Under the pieces are notes generated by a model. It saw nothing but the letters and a program-made list of their open reading frames with translations. It made no database searches and had not been told where the DNA came from. Of a stretch of DNA of 61,849 nucleotides, positions 1-9,272 are shown in pieces; position 1 is the first letter of the stretch, and each line of letters begins with the position of its first letter. Position numbers and translations under genes: made by a program. This DNA is from Bacteroidales bacterium (GTDB lineage Bacteria > Bacteroidota > Bacteroidia > Bacteroidales > UBA10428): contig JAFGSZ010000153.1 of assembly GCA_016934395.1 (NCBI GenBank), positions 1 to 61,849 on the forward strand, in the 5' to 3' direction.

Positions 1-431
1 AGATAAATCATATCAACAAGTTGTATGTCGCCCTCGAAAATAGGGTGGTCGTAATTGTCTGTAAAAAAATTCTTTACCCGATATGACATTTCAAATCCAC
101 AACTTTCATAAAAGGATAAGATTGTCGGCGTTTCGCCTGTCCCGACAAGCATTGTTTTGTAGTCGTTTTTGTAGAAATCAAAAATGAAATTTATCAATGC
201 CCTTCCGTACCCTTTGCCTTGATATTTCTCGTATGTCGCTATGTTTTTCAACTCGCAGGTTTCGCTGTTTATCGGCGCTACAACGCAAACACTTTTCAAA
301 TCATCGTCATATAAAGCAAACAAGTCTCCACTCGGCAGATACCTGTCAATCATATTTTCCTGCTCGTCTGCCAACAACAATAAGTCAAGGAACTGTTTCT
401 TATTTTCGATAATTTTTTCAATTTTTACCAT
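1..431 (-). CDS. GNAT-family N-acetyltransferase (3' end cut by window edge)
   Basis: Reading from the ATG at 429-431 gives an open frame of 143 codons that runs off the left edge. It has the acetyl-CoA-binding motif of GNAT enzymes (GKGYGRALI, about residues 78-86), preceded by a strand ending in [11 protein letters not shown] and followed by a segment ([17 protein letters not shown]) typical of the C-terminal half of the fold. The substrate cannot be told from sequence; such single-domain GNATs usually acetylate small amines, drugs or protein N-termini in the cytosol. No signal peptide or membrane segment is visible. It lies downstream of a 300-bp non-coding stretch and seems to be a stand-alone gene. 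GNAT family: clear. Function: unknown. Confidence 0.85.
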   Translation of the reverse strand, partial: MVKIEKIIENKKQFLDLLLLADEQENMIDRYLPSGDLFALYDDDLKSVCVVAPINSETCELKNIATYEKYQGKGYGRALINFIFDFYKNDYKTMLVGTGETPTILSFYESCGFEMSYRVKNFFTDNYDHPIFEGDIQLVDMIY

Positions 432-740
432 ATCACTGTTGTTTCCTAATTTATCAGTTTTTATGTTCCGTCGTATCACCCAGCATTACCGCTAACATCT
501 GTTTACCGACAATAAATCTTATATCTATTATAGCGCAACTCTTTTTTCGCTGTAACTACTTGACTTAGCCAACATATCAAAAAACCGTTGATATTTGTTT
601 ATCTGCTTTGTTGAGGTAAGATAAGGAAAATATGTTAACCTTAATAAACAAGTATATAAAATGTATATTACGTAAGCAGATAGAGTCTTAATACCCTGTC
701 AGGGTTTATGTGACCCTGACAGGGTATATGCCCATGTATT
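432..740. other. Intergenic region upstream of GNAT gene and downstream of serine hydrolase gene
   Basis: No credible gene is present. Read on the minus strand, the part nearest the GNAT start contains gttagcggtaatgctg, which resembles by memory the conserved flanks of small stand-alone genes in Bacteroidota, but I could not match it to a true attC site. The right side carries the nested palindrome listed separately. Confidence 0.5.
691..727. terminator. Perfect 15-bp inverted repeat, possible terminator or REP-like element
   Basis: Arms ATACCCTGTCAGGGT (691-705) and ACCCTGACAGGGTAT (713-727) are exact reverse complements around a 7-nt loop. Each arm also contains its own palindrome ACCCTG-N-CAGGGT, so the element is nested. 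It lies 14 bp past the stop of the serine hydrolase gene, where it could end transcription or protect the 3' end. No T-run follows on the minus strand, so a dispersed REP-like repeat is an equal possibility. Confidence 0.7.
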
Positions 741-2102
741 TTATACAGGAAGCGCTTTAATTACAGAAGCTATAAACTCATTAAAATCGATACTCTTCGA
801 AGAAAACCCGGTTCTTACAATAACCAGCTTTTTTGAGGGAATAATAAAAACCCGCTGGCCCTGGAAACCATCGCAAAAGTACATATCGGCAGGAACATCC
901 GGAAATTCTTCGGCATTGCTTAACCAGAACTGTGCGCCATACTTGTTATTTGAACCGGCTGCCGGTACAACCGTATATTTCACCCAGCCTTCAGGTAAAA
1001 TCCTTTCGTTGAGCCATACCCCGTCGTTCAGGTATAACAGTCCAAACCTGGCCCAGTCCCTGAGTGTGGCATGCGTATACGAGGATGAAACAAAATTCCC
1101 GGAGGCATCGGTTTCAAAAGTCATGCTTTGCATACCGATTTTATAAAACAGGTGATCGTAAATATATTGGTAATAGTTCTTTTCATCCTGAAATGTATTC
1201 CGGATTATTCCCGATAAAATATTGGACGATCCGGATGAATAAAACCAAACGCTATCGGGCGGATATACGGCCTTCTTTTTTATGGCATACGCATACATGT
1301 TGCCCCGTTTATAAAGCATTTTTGTAACATCCGACAAATTAAAATAATCTTCGGTCCATTCCAGTCCGCTATTCATATGCAATAAATTATCGATGGTTAT
1401 TTTGCTTCTCACATCCTTTGCCCATTCTTTAACCGGAGCCGGTTGGTTTATATCCAGTTTACCCTCCTTAACCAGCATCCCGATATACGCGCTGGTAATA
1501 CTCTTCGACATGCTCCAGCCAAGAACCGGTGTGTTTTCTGTGATATCACCGGTATATTTTTCAGCCACTAAAGTATCGTTGTATATAATGAGCACACCGG
1601 TTGTTTTTTTAAATTTTTCTTCTCCCGGAAGATCAAAAACCTGATCCACGGATTCATTAAGTACTGAAATATTTACACCTTCAGGCATTTTGTCCGGTAA
1701 CAAATCGCCTGCCGGCCAGGCCACGGTGTCAGGGTCATATGGAAAAGCAGGAAGTGAGATTGATTTTCTCTTTACTTTTTCGAAAGGATAATCGTTAACA
1801 AGGGTGCATCCCAATCCTCTGCGATAAACCGCTTTTCTTTTTGCCAGCCCAAAAATTGTAGTGGTTACGGATTTTTCTTCCCGGTTTATTTTAGACTTGG
1901 CTTTGTTTATCGGGAAAAAATTCAGGTCGTTCTGAACAACGGAAAGTGAATCTCTTTCGGAAACAAATATACAGGAGCACATGCCCTTTGCAGCATATCC
2001 TGAAATTATGGGCAAACGTAATCCGATATATATTCCGGCAAAAATTAAAACCCCCGCTATCAGGATAAAAAGAACACGTTTTGTAGTTATTATTTTCTTC
2101 AT
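741..2102 (-). CDS. Membrane-anchored serine hydrolase, class C beta-lactamase/penicillin-binding fold
   Basis: The 453-residue protein starts with a single hydrophobic segment (about residues 9-30), which would anchor it in the inner membrane with the rest in the periplasm, or serve as an uncleaved signal. The beta-lactamase-related domain covers about residues 160-450. The SxxK nucleophile motif is S197-M-S-K200, and a YSSG sequence near residue 285 sits where the family has its Tyr-containing second motif. Relatives are esterases, D-peptidases or of unknown substrate; true antibiotic resistance activity should not be assumed. Its ATG begins 2 bp after the stop of the upstream M1 peptidase gene, so the two are almost certainly co-transcribed and may act together in the periplasm. 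Confidence 0.85.
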   Translation of the reverse strand: MKKIITTKRVLFILIAGVLIFAGIYIGLRLPIISGYAAKGMCSCIFVSERDSLSVVQNDLNFFPINKAKSKINREEKSVTTTIFGLAKRKAVYRRGLGCTLVNDYPFEKVKRKSISLPAFPYDPDTVAWPAGDLLPDKMPEGVNISVLNESVDQVFDLPGEEKFKKTTGVLIIYNDTLVAEKYTGDITENTPVLGWSMSKSITSAYIGMLVKEGKLDINQPAPVKEWAKDVRSKITIDNLLHMNSGLEWTEDYFNLSDVTKMLYKRGNMYAYAIKKKAVYPPDSVWFYSSGSSNILSGIIRNTFQDEKNYYQYIYDHLFYKIGMQSMTFETDASGNFVSSSYTHATLRDWARFGLLYLNDGVWLNERILPEGWVKYTVVPAAGSNNKYGAQFWLSNAEEFPDVPADMYFCDGFQGQRVFIIPSKKLVIVRTGFSSKSIDFNEFIASVIKALPV

Positions 2103-2104
2103 AT

Positions 2105-4036
2105 TTAATTAATATTTGATTTAAATCGTATGATTTTAAAAGTATTATTTTCCGCATTAAGATCAGGAATCAGATCGTTTCCCAATTGAACTTCCTTTAA
2201 TTGTTTTTCCGTGAAAACCTGTATACTCAACGAGTTACTATCTTTCCAAACTCCCGGACTGCGGGTAATTATTTCAGTGGAATCGTCAATATAGATCAAT
2301 GTAAGATATACAGGAACCGGCAACTGCCCATGGTTTTTTATTGTAATCCGGTAACCGCCTTCAACAGGATCAACAGACAAAATCCCGGGATCGGGCCATC
2401 CCGGTTGAAAAAACCATCTGTTCCAGAACCAGTTCAGATCTTCCTTCAGCACCTCGTTAAACGTATAAAACAAGTCATAAGGAATGGGGTGTTTTTCTTT
2501 CCAGCGCAACATAAACTCTTTCAACGCAAGTTTAAATTTAGCTTCTCCCAGGTATTGTTCCAATACATAAAATGCAACCGAAGAACGCCAGTAGGTTTGA
2601 AAATTATAGCTTATGCCGGTCATTTGGCTTGATGGATACATCAAGGGTAATTCCTGCTCGTTACCCGAAAACTGGTTAAATATAGAAATATTCTTTTTGT
2701 ATGGATCAATTCCGGGAGATTTATAAACTTCAAATTCTTTGGCAAGCAAGGTTACCAGGCCTTCATCCATCCAGGCATATTTTCTTTCGTTAGTACCCAC
2801 CATAAACGGAAAATAACTGTGGGCAATTTCATGAGATGCCAGATATACGGTGCCCTGATAATAGCCATAATCCCCGTTATTTACCATCATGGGGAATTCC
2901 ATCCCTCCGGCCCCGTTAAAAGCGGTTAAGGAACGAAACGGGAAATTTATACCAAACACATCCGAAGACAAATATTTGATACACTCTGCACCAATGCCGG
3001 CCATATCTTTAAAATCACCTGAACTTTCAGGATAAAGGGCATGCATAGTTACCGGGGTTTGGTTTATTGTATCGATAATTACCGTTTGCGCATCCCACAA
3101 ATAACTATCGCTAACAGCAAAAGAAAAATCGCTAACTGATTTGGCCTTAAATTTAAAAATATTCTTTTTTGCCCCTTTTAATATGCTCTGTTCAGCATAA
3201 TCCTCAGGAGTAAGTATATGAATGAGCTGATCTGAGTTCAGCGCTTTCTCGTATTTTTGTAAATAATACTTGTTGAGCACAGATGAGGGATTTTCCCAGT
3301 TTCCTGTAGCCCATGCCATAAATCCTGCAGGCACAGTTATTTCCACGTCAAAATCGTTAAAATCGTTATAGAATTCCTGCGCTCCCAAAAACTCAATAAC
3401 ATCCCATCCGTCAATATCATCATACACCGAAATCTGCGGATACCAGTATGCCACAAAAAATGAGGATTGATTATAGGTGCCGAATCTTGCCTTATTCCAA
3501 AATGGAAAAAGAAAGTTCCAGCCAACAGATACTTCAATATCCTCACCCGGCAACAGAACTTTGTTCAGTTTAACGATCAGGTTTGTGGGTGTTCGTGAAA
3601 TGGCGTTTTTGTCGCTCAGATCGATTTCATTTCCATCGATGGTTATATAGTCAATGTCCACCCCGTTATGCACATCGTACATAGAAACCGCTTCATTTCT
3701 TGTATTTCCTTTTTTAAAATAATCCTGGTACAGACGGATGACCAATTGATTTAAATTATCCGGGCTTTCATTAATATAATTTATTGTTTCTTCGCCTTTA
3801 ACTGTTTTTCTAAACGGGTCAAATTCAACCTGGATGGAATAATGGGCATAATTCTGAAAATAATTTTTCCCGGGTTCGCCGGTTTTCGAACGGGTTTGGT
3901 TTTCGTATGCTTTTTGAATATTATACGGGATGTAAAGTTCTTGTGAGAAAATGCAGCTTATCTTTAACCAGGCAAACAGAAGAAAAAACAAAAAGATGGC
4001 CGGAAATTTTAATTGACAGAATTTATTACATTTCAT
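2105..4036 (-). CDS. Secreted M1-family metallopeptidase
   Basis: The 643-residue protein has an N-terminal hydrophobic signal (about residues 10-31) and then an M1 aminopeptidase-type architecture: N-terminal beta domain, catalytic thermolysin-like domain and a short C-terminal extension. The zinc motif HEIAH lies at 402-406 and the third zinc ligand Glu425 follows in WMDEG. The exopeptidase motif is GGMEF (377-381), with Phe in place of the usual Asn of GxMEN, a change common in secreted Bacteroidota members. It probably trims peptides in the periplasm or at the surface. It is the first gene of a two-gene operon with the serine hydrolase. Metallopeptidase activity is well supported; peptide preference is not. 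Confidence 0.9.
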   Translation of the reverse strand: MKCNKFCQLKFPAIFLFFLLFAWLKISCIFSQELYIPYNIQKAYENQTRSKTGEPGKNYFQNYAHYSIQVEFDPFRKTVKGEETINYINESPDNLNQLVIRLYQDYFKKGNTRNEAVSMYDVHNGVDIDYITIDGNEIDLSDKNAISRTPTNLIVKLNKVLLPGEDIEVSVGWNFLFPFWNKARFGTYNQSSFFVAYWYPQISVYDDIDGWDVIEFLGAQEFYNDFNDFDVEITVPAGFMAWATGNWENPSSVLNKYYLQKYEKALNSDQLIHILTPEDYAEQSILKGAKKNIFKFKAKSVSDFSFAVSDSYLWDAQTVIIDTINQTPVTMHALYPESSGDFKDMAGIGAECIKYLSSDVFGINFPFRSLTAFNGAGGMEFPMMVNNGDYGYYQGTVYLASHEIAHSYFPFMVGTNERKYAWMDEGLVTLLAKEFEVYKSPGIDPYKKNISIFNQFSGNEQELPLMYPSSQMTGISYNFQTYWRSSVAFYVLEQYLGEAKFKLALKEFMLRWKEKHPIPYDLFYTFNEVLKEDLNWFWNRWFFQPGWPDPGILSVDPVEGGYRITIKNHGQLPVPVYLTLIYIDDSTEIITRSPGVWKDSNSLSIQVFTEKQLKEVQLGNDLIPDLNAENNTFKIIRFKSNIN

Positions 4037-4233
4037 TGAAAAAGTTTTGGTTAGGTTTGAAATTTTATTTTCGAATGAAAAATCTTATTTAATTCCGAAT
4101 TGTAAGGATAACGAAGTTAATAAAATCAGCAATCCCCAAGAAAGATTTTAAAGGTATTTTACATTTATAAAACAGAATTTGTATTTACTTCATAAAAAAC
4201 CCAATATCTATAAACCGGGCTTATTCCTTTTAT

Positions 4234-7200
4234 TTATTCTTTTTCAGGAGTAAGTAAATGGTATAAAACCGGCACAATAAATAATGTTAAGGCTGTAGAA
4301 GTAATCAACCCGCCGATTATTCCCCAGCCCATTGGCGCCCAAAGAGTACCGCCACCCAGCGTCAGCGGTAACAATCCTCCGATTGTAGTAAGCGAAGTAA
4401 GTATAATTGGAGTAAATCGTGTTTCGCCCGCAATCTGCAGGGCCTGGGTTTTTTTATTACCCGAAGCTATTAGCTTGTTGGTGTAGTCCACGAGAATAAT
4501 GGAGTTGTTTACTACTATGCCCACCAGGCTTATTAATCCCACAAATGCAGTGAACGAAAAGCTGTTTTTTGTAATGAGCCACGCCCACACCGAGCCAATG
4601 AAAGCCAGAGGAACAGAAACAAATATAATCCAGGGTTGCGAAAAGGATTTGAACTGAAGGACCAAAACTGCAAAAATTGCAATTATGGCTATAATTATAG
4701 CATTGGTCATACCGCCATAAGATTCCTGGCGGTTCTCCAGTTCACCGGCTATTTCGTAAGAATATCCCGAAGGAAAATTGTAGATGTTTAAATGTTCAGC
4801 AATAGGTTGCAGCACATCATCAAGATTATAACCTTTTTTAATATCAGCAATAATTGTGGCATTTTTCTTCAAATTAAGCCGGGTAAGAATTCCATGTGTC
4901 TCTTTGAAATCAACAGACGCTACCTGTTTTAACGGAATCTGGTTTCCGCTTAACGAACGCACATAAATCCTGTCAAAATCTTTTAATGCCAATTTGTTAT
5001 TAAAAGACAGGCGCATGGTTATTGCGTATTCTTTCCCTTCACTATTGCGAAATTTTGAAATTTCCATTCCATTAATGCAGGTACGAACGGTTTTATCGAT
5101 TTCATATATCGGAATGCCCAACATGGCTGCCTTTTCCTTATTTATGGTAAATACGATATCTGTTTTTTTCCTGTTTAATAAATTTTCCACATTAATAACC
5201 CCATTGGAATTGTTTAATACGTCTTCAATATCTGTTGATATTTCCTGTAATACATCAATATTATCTCCCAATATGTTCACTTCAATCGGGGCTGTAATAG
5301 GTATTCCCTGTTCAAATTCTTTTATGGTTATTTTTGCCCCCGGAATTGAAGCAAACTTAACCCTTAAATTCGCGACCAGTTTATCAAATTTTTCCAACTC
5401 ATATTCTTTTAACCTTACATATATTTCTGCAAAGTTCTTATTGTAGTTTTTAGGCATAACGTTATAATAAATCCGTGGATTTCCATGACCGATATTAATG
5501 GCATAATGTAAGATTTCCGGAATGGTATCCAGCATTTTTTCAACCTTCAGGGTCAGTGTTTCCGTTTTAACCAGATTTTTTCCTTCAGGTAGTTCAATTC
5601 TTATAAGAAATTGCGGCAATTCAGCTTTCGGAAAAAAACTGATCCCTACAAACCTGAAAGCAAACAGGGATATTAGTAATACAACAAAAGTCAGGCTTAA
5701 GGTTATAGCCCGCTTTTTTAAAACCAGGGCCAGCAGTTTTCGATACGGCCCTTCTATAAACTTATTCAGCAGTTTTGAAAAACCAAAAGATTTCGGTTTT
5801 TCCTGTTTTTTTATTATACGGCTTGCTGCAAGGGGCGTAATGGTTAATGCAATAACCAGGGAAAGGGACAGTGTGGCAATAATCGTAATGGGCAGACTTT
5901 TAATAAAATCACCTGCCTTATCGGGCATCATAATAAGCGGAACAAAAGCAAGTATGGTAGTTGCTGTTGCACTTATCACAGGCAGTGCAATTTCGTTGGC
6001 GCCCTTAATGGCTGCCTCCTTTCTGGAATATCCCATACTCATAAACCTGTTGATATTCTCTATCATAACAATGGAGTTGTCTACCAGCAAACCCAAAGCA
6101 ACCACCAGTCCGGCTATGGATATTTGCTGAAGCCCGTAACCCGAGATATCCACCACCCAGAGCCCGGTAATAATTGATAAAGGAATCGTGATAATTACGA
6201 TGAGCGAAGATTTAAAACCCAGGGAAATAAAAATAATAAATCCCACCAGGAAAATCCCCTGAAGCAGATTTCTTAAAAATCCATTAATCCTTTCCTTTAC
6301 AAATACAGATTGATCGAACACATAATGTAATTCTATATTTTCAGGCAACTGACGGTCAAATTCCTGAATTTCAGGATAGAGACTTTTAACAATATCAAAC
6401 AGATTAAGGTTTTCCTTTTGCTGTATAGCTATAAAAATTGCCCTGCGGCCATTAAACCGTGCAATATAATCCGGATCCTTATAGCCATAATCAACCGTGG
6501 CAATATTCCGTAAATAGATTAACCTTCCATTATAGGATTGGATTACCGTATTTCGTATCTCATCGAGATTTTCATACGATCCAGTGGTTTTGATACTAAA
6601 AGCAGAATTTCCCAGTTCAATCGATCCCCCGGGAATGTTGGCATTGTTACTATGAATGGCATTCATTACCTGGTCGATGGTAATATTCATATGCACCATT
6701 TTTTCCATATCGAAGGATACTAACACTTCCCTTTCCGGAAAAGCCAGAATACTTACTTTCCTGATACCTTCTGTTTTTTCAATATTTTCCTTTAATTGTT
6801 GTGCGTAATCTTCGAGAACATAATATTCGGCCGTATCAGATACCATGGCAAGCTGGATTACAGAAACATCCGAACTTGTCCAGCGGTAGGTTTCGAGACT
6901 ATAGATATCTTCCGGCAGTTGACTTTTTACGCTGTTTACCTTCGATACCATTTCATCGTATTTTTCTTTGGCATCCGTATTAAAATTAAATTCAACAGCT
7001 ATAGATACAATACCATCCTTAATGGTGGTATTCATTTGTTTTATGTTCTCGAGTTCATTAATGGATTCTTCAATGGGTATGGCAATGAGTTTTTCCAGAT
7101 CGTTGGGGCTGCTACCCGGGTATATCACAACAACAGAACCTCCGGGAATGTATACCGTGGGATTCTCGGTGCGGGGCATGGTAAAAAAAGAAAATACACC

Positions 7201-7272
7201 TGCCAGCGTTAAAAGCAGAAAAGCCATCAGGGTAAACTGGTAATTTTCTATAGCATATTTTGGCAGTTTCAT
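4234..7272 (-). CDS. RND multidrug efflux pump, inner-membrane subunit (AcrB/HAE1-like)
   Basis: At 1012 residues it has the full length of an RND pump. An N-terminal membrane helix (about 12-32) is followed by a large periplasmic loop, a six-helix bundle starting near residue 335, a second periplasmic loop and a second helix bundle ending at the C-terminus. The TM4 region shows GLVVALGLLVDNSIVMIENI, whose VDNS pattern differs from the VDDA of the heavy-metal pump at 30689, so drugs, bile-type or lipid substrates are more likely than metals. It exports substrates by proton exchange with the adaptor and TolC-like partners encoded upstream. It is the last gene of the TetR operon, 78 bp after the DUF1571/LysM gene. 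Confidence 0.92.
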   Translation of the reverse strand: MKLPKYAIENYQFTLMAFLLLTLAGVFSFFTMPRTENPTVYIPGGSVVVIYPGSSPNDLEKLIAIPIEESINELENIKQMNTTIKDGIVSIAVEFNFNTDAKEKYDEMVSKVNSVKSQLPEDIYSLETYRWTSSDVSVIQLAMVSDTAEYYVLEDYAQQLKENIEKTEGIRKVSILAFPEREVLVSFDMEKMVHMNITIDQVMNAIHSNNANIPGGSIELGNSAFSIKTTGSYENLDEIRNTVIQSYNGRLIYLRNIATVDYGYKDPDYIARFNGRRAIFIAIQQKENLNLFDIVKSLYPEIQEFDRQLPENIELHYVFDQSVFVKERINGFLRNLLQGIFLVGFIIFISLGFKSSLIVIITIPLSIITGLWVVDISGYGLQQISIAGLVVALGLLVDNSIVMIENINRFMSMGYSRKEAAIKGANEIALPVISATATTILAFVPLIMMPDKAGDFIKSLPITIIATLSLSLVIALTITPLAASRIIKKQEKPKSFGFSKLLNKFIEGPYRKLLALVLKKRAITLSLTFVVLLISLFAFRFVGISFFPKAELPQFLIRIELPEGKNLVKTETLTLKVEKMLDTIPEILHYAINIGHGNPRIYYNVMPKNYNKNFAEIYVRLKEYELEKFDKLVANLRVKFASIPGAKITIKEFEQGIPITAPIEVNILGDNIDVLQEISTDIEDVLNNSNGVINVENLLNRKKTDIVFTINKEKAAMLGIPIYEIDKTVRTCINGMEISKFRNSEGKEYAITMRLSFNNKLALKDFDRIYVRSLSGNQIPLKQVASVDFKETHGILTRLNLKKNATIIADIKKGYNLDDVLQPIAEHLNIYNFPSGYSYEIAGELENRQESYGGMTNAIIIAIIAIFAVLVLQFKSFSQPWIIFVSVPLAFIGSVWAWLITKNSFSFTAFVGLISLVGIVVNNSIILVDYTNKLIASGNKKTQALQIAGETRFTPIILTSLTTIGGLLPLTLGGGTLWAPMGWGIIGGLITSTALTLFIVPVLYHLLTPEKE

Positions 7273-7350
7273 ATTTTATTTTTAACGCGCTAAAAATTTA
7301 ATACGATACAGTATGTCAGAGTACTTAAAATACTTTCGCAACAAGGAATA

Positions 7351-8205
7351 TTAAAAACCGTATTCCGGGTATTCTTTTTCAAATTCCTGAGGTTTTAAAT
7401 GTGGATTTACCTGAATATTGGAGTATATATATTCCTGAAACAATCCTTTTTCATCATATATTTCAAGGCCAAGCGGCAACAGTATATCGCGATCGATATA
7501 CACAATAATTTTACGGGCATAATCATTGGGCACTTTAATGGTTAAACCGGGAGTAATATCTTCAAAACTTTTAATGTTTTTATTCATGGTGTAAATCATA
7601 TAATCGTTCACTTTAAGCTTTCGCGAAAGAATTTCAAGGTTTTCACCAGGTTGTACTGTATAATCCACATATTTAAAATTCGGATCGTCGAAAACTATTT
7701 TATGACAATAAACATTATTATACTTTACAATTCCCTGGTTCAGCACCATTTTATCGTAAGAATCGCTGTACTTATTCAGCAAGTGGTCCAGTACGGATAC
7801 CAGATATGCATACCCCGACTTAAAAATAGAATGATGCTGTCCTGCACGCATTGTATTTCCAAGCGGATCGAGCGTAAGGTTTATCCATGGAAAGCTGTTC
7901 GGATTAATAACAGCTTTTTTTCCGTATAAGGCTTCATTATATAATACCTCCATTCCCTTATTCGGATACTCTTGTTTTAAATAAATTTTAACGGGATTAT
8001 AAGCAAGCTTAAAATCAGCTTTTTTATTTGCCATTTTATTTTCTACCCGCTCACTCATCAATACGGTAACTTTCAAAGAACTAATCTTACTGTTTATTTC
8101 AATCAACCGCTTTAATATTTGCCGGGATTCTGCTTCTCTGGTTGTGCTTTGAAGGGTTAAAAATCCCAACAGTGCGATACCTATAAGTAATAACTTTTTA
8201 ATCAT
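7351..8205 (-). CDS. DUF1571-type periplasmic protein with embedded LysM domain
   Basis: This 284-residue protein has an N-terminal signal (about residues 3-20). The middle resembles DUF1571 proteins: a beta-rich domain with a lipoprotein-carrier-like look (LAYNPVKIYLKQEYPNKG near 68-84). A LysM-like segment follows at about 181-226 (DYTVQPGENLEILSRKLKVN and a TPGLTIKVPN end), which in known proteins binds peptidoglycan or chitin sugars. The chain then returns to the DUF1571 part (KIIVYIDRDILLPLGLEIYD). It sits between the RND adaptor and pump genes, 25 bp after the adaptor stop, so it is likely part of the same operon. A role in fixing the efflux complex to the cell wall is inference only. 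Confidence 0.8.
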   Translation of the reverse strand: MIKKLLLIGIALLGFLTLQSTTREAESRQILKRLIEINSKISSLKVTVLMSERVENKMANKKADFKLAYNPVKIYLKQEYPNKGMEVLYNEALYGKKAVINPNSFPWINLTLDPLGNTMRAGQHHSIFKSGYAYLVSVLDHLLNKYSDSYDKMVLNQGIVKYNNVYCHKIVFDDPNFKYVDYTVQPGENLEILSRKLKVNDYMIYTMNKNIKSFEDITPGLTIKVPNDYARKIIVYIDRDILLPLGLEIYDEKGLFQEYIYSNIQVNPHLKPQEFEKEYPEYGF

Positions 8206-8230
8206 GGCATTCCAATTTTGTCAAATCACT

Positions 8231-9259
8231 TTAATTCACTATTTCAATTTTCGAATTTTCATTAATATATTTTACACCTTCGTAAATAATAATGGTACCG
8301 GGGTTCACACCTGTTTTTACTAAAACTTCATGATCTGATATTTCCGTAAAAATAATGTTCTTTTTTATAATTTCGTTGCCATTTAGTTCATAGATGTCCC
8401 CTGTCATTTCATTAATATTTACCACTGCATCAACGGGAATTGCAACATATCTATTAACAATTCCGGTATTGATGTCTGCCTTTCCGATTAAGCCGGCAAC
8501 CAACCTTACATCATTTCCGGATAATAATGAGATTTCCACTTCAAAAGTCCCCGTATAGGGATCTGCAGCGGATGGGATTTCACTAACAAAAGCCCGGAAG
8601 ATTAAATTCGGGTAGGCATCAAAACTTACGTTAACAGAATCTCCAATGTGCACCTGCACAATGTCTTTATCCGTTAAATTCACTCTCATCACCCAGTTGC
8701 CGGCAGTTGAACCAAAAAGAAACACCGGGGTACCCGGCCCTATAATTTCATTTTCTTCAACAATTTGTTTTAATATCCGCCCGTTTGAAGGAGCTGTAAT
8801 TTTTGAATAACGGAGATTAAATTTTGCAATGTTTAAATCGGCTTCGGCAACTTCAGCTGCAGATTTAGTATTTTGATATTGTTCCAGTGTGGCCACACTG
8901 TCGTTATAAAGGTTGCTTACCCTTTCAAAATCCCGTTTAGCCTTATTCAGCGCCTCTTCAGCTTTATTAACCTGGGCATTAATTTCCTGCATATTCAGCC
9001 CGGCAAGCAATTGACCTTTTTTTATAATGTCACCCTCCTTAACATAAATTTTATCAATTACCCCACCGGTTTTAAAACTTAATTTTTGTTGTTTGCTTGT
9101 ATTGAGAATCCCGCTGCCGTGAATAAAATCAACTACCTCTTTTTCCTTAAGTTGTACAGACGTAACCGGAATTTTTTGTTCTGAAGACTCAGGATTACGA
9201 TTAGAAGTACAAGACTGAACCAGCAAAAGAAGCAAAAAGAATTTTAACAAATTTTTCAT
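8231..9259 (-). CDS. RND efflux periplasmic adaptor lipoprotein (HlyD/AcrA family)
   Basis: The 342-residue protein has a lipoprotein signal with the lipidated Cys at residue 17 (LLLVQSC). It then shows a biotinyl-lipoyl-like half (GGVIDKIYVKEGDIIKKGQLLAGL), a helical hairpin of about 50 residues (from about 88 to 140) and the second lipoyl half (KITAPSNGRILK), followed by beta-barrel and membrane-proximal domains. This is the order expected of a membrane fusion protein that links the inner-membrane pump to the outer-membrane channel. The hairpin is short, as in many Bacteroidota adaptors. It is 13 bp downstream of the TolC-like gene and belongs to the TetR operon. Confidence 0.92.
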   Translation of the reverse strand: MKNLLKFFLLLLLVQSCTSNRNPESSEQKIPVTSVQLKEKEVVDFIHGSGILNTSKQQKLSFKTGGVIDKIYVKEGDIIKKGQLLAGLNMQEINAQVNKAEEALNKAKRDFERVSNLYNDSVATLEQYQNTKSAAEVAEADLNIAKFNLRYSKITAPSNGRILKQIVEENEIIGPGTPVFLFGSTAGNWVMRVNLTDKDIVQVHIGDSVNVSFDAYPNLIFRAFVSEIPSAADPYTGTFEVEISLLSGNDVRLVAGLIGKADINTGIVNRYVAIPVDAVVNINEMTGDIYELNGNEIIKKNIIFTEISDHEVLVKTGVNPGTIIIYEGVKYINENSKIEIVN

Positions 9260-9272
9260 CTTAATGTACGTT

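Noticed and set aside
481-560. Possible integron attC site near the GNAT gene
   Set aside because: No consistent R'/R'' core pair (GTTAGCG does not match GTTRRRY) and no integrase gene in the window.
741-2102. Antibiotic-resistance beta-lactamase
   Set aside because: It has the SxxK fold but a general serine hydrolase pattern; nothing shows true beta-lactam hydrolysis.
2201-2632. 143-codon plus-strand frame opposite the M1 peptidase gene
   Set aside because: Lies wholly inside the minus-strand M1 peptidase, whose motifs are intact; the product has no recognisable features.
5522-6130. 202-codon plus-strand frame opposite the RND pump
   Set aside because: Antisense shadow of a well-supported transporter gene with low-complexity Ser/Ile-rich sequence.
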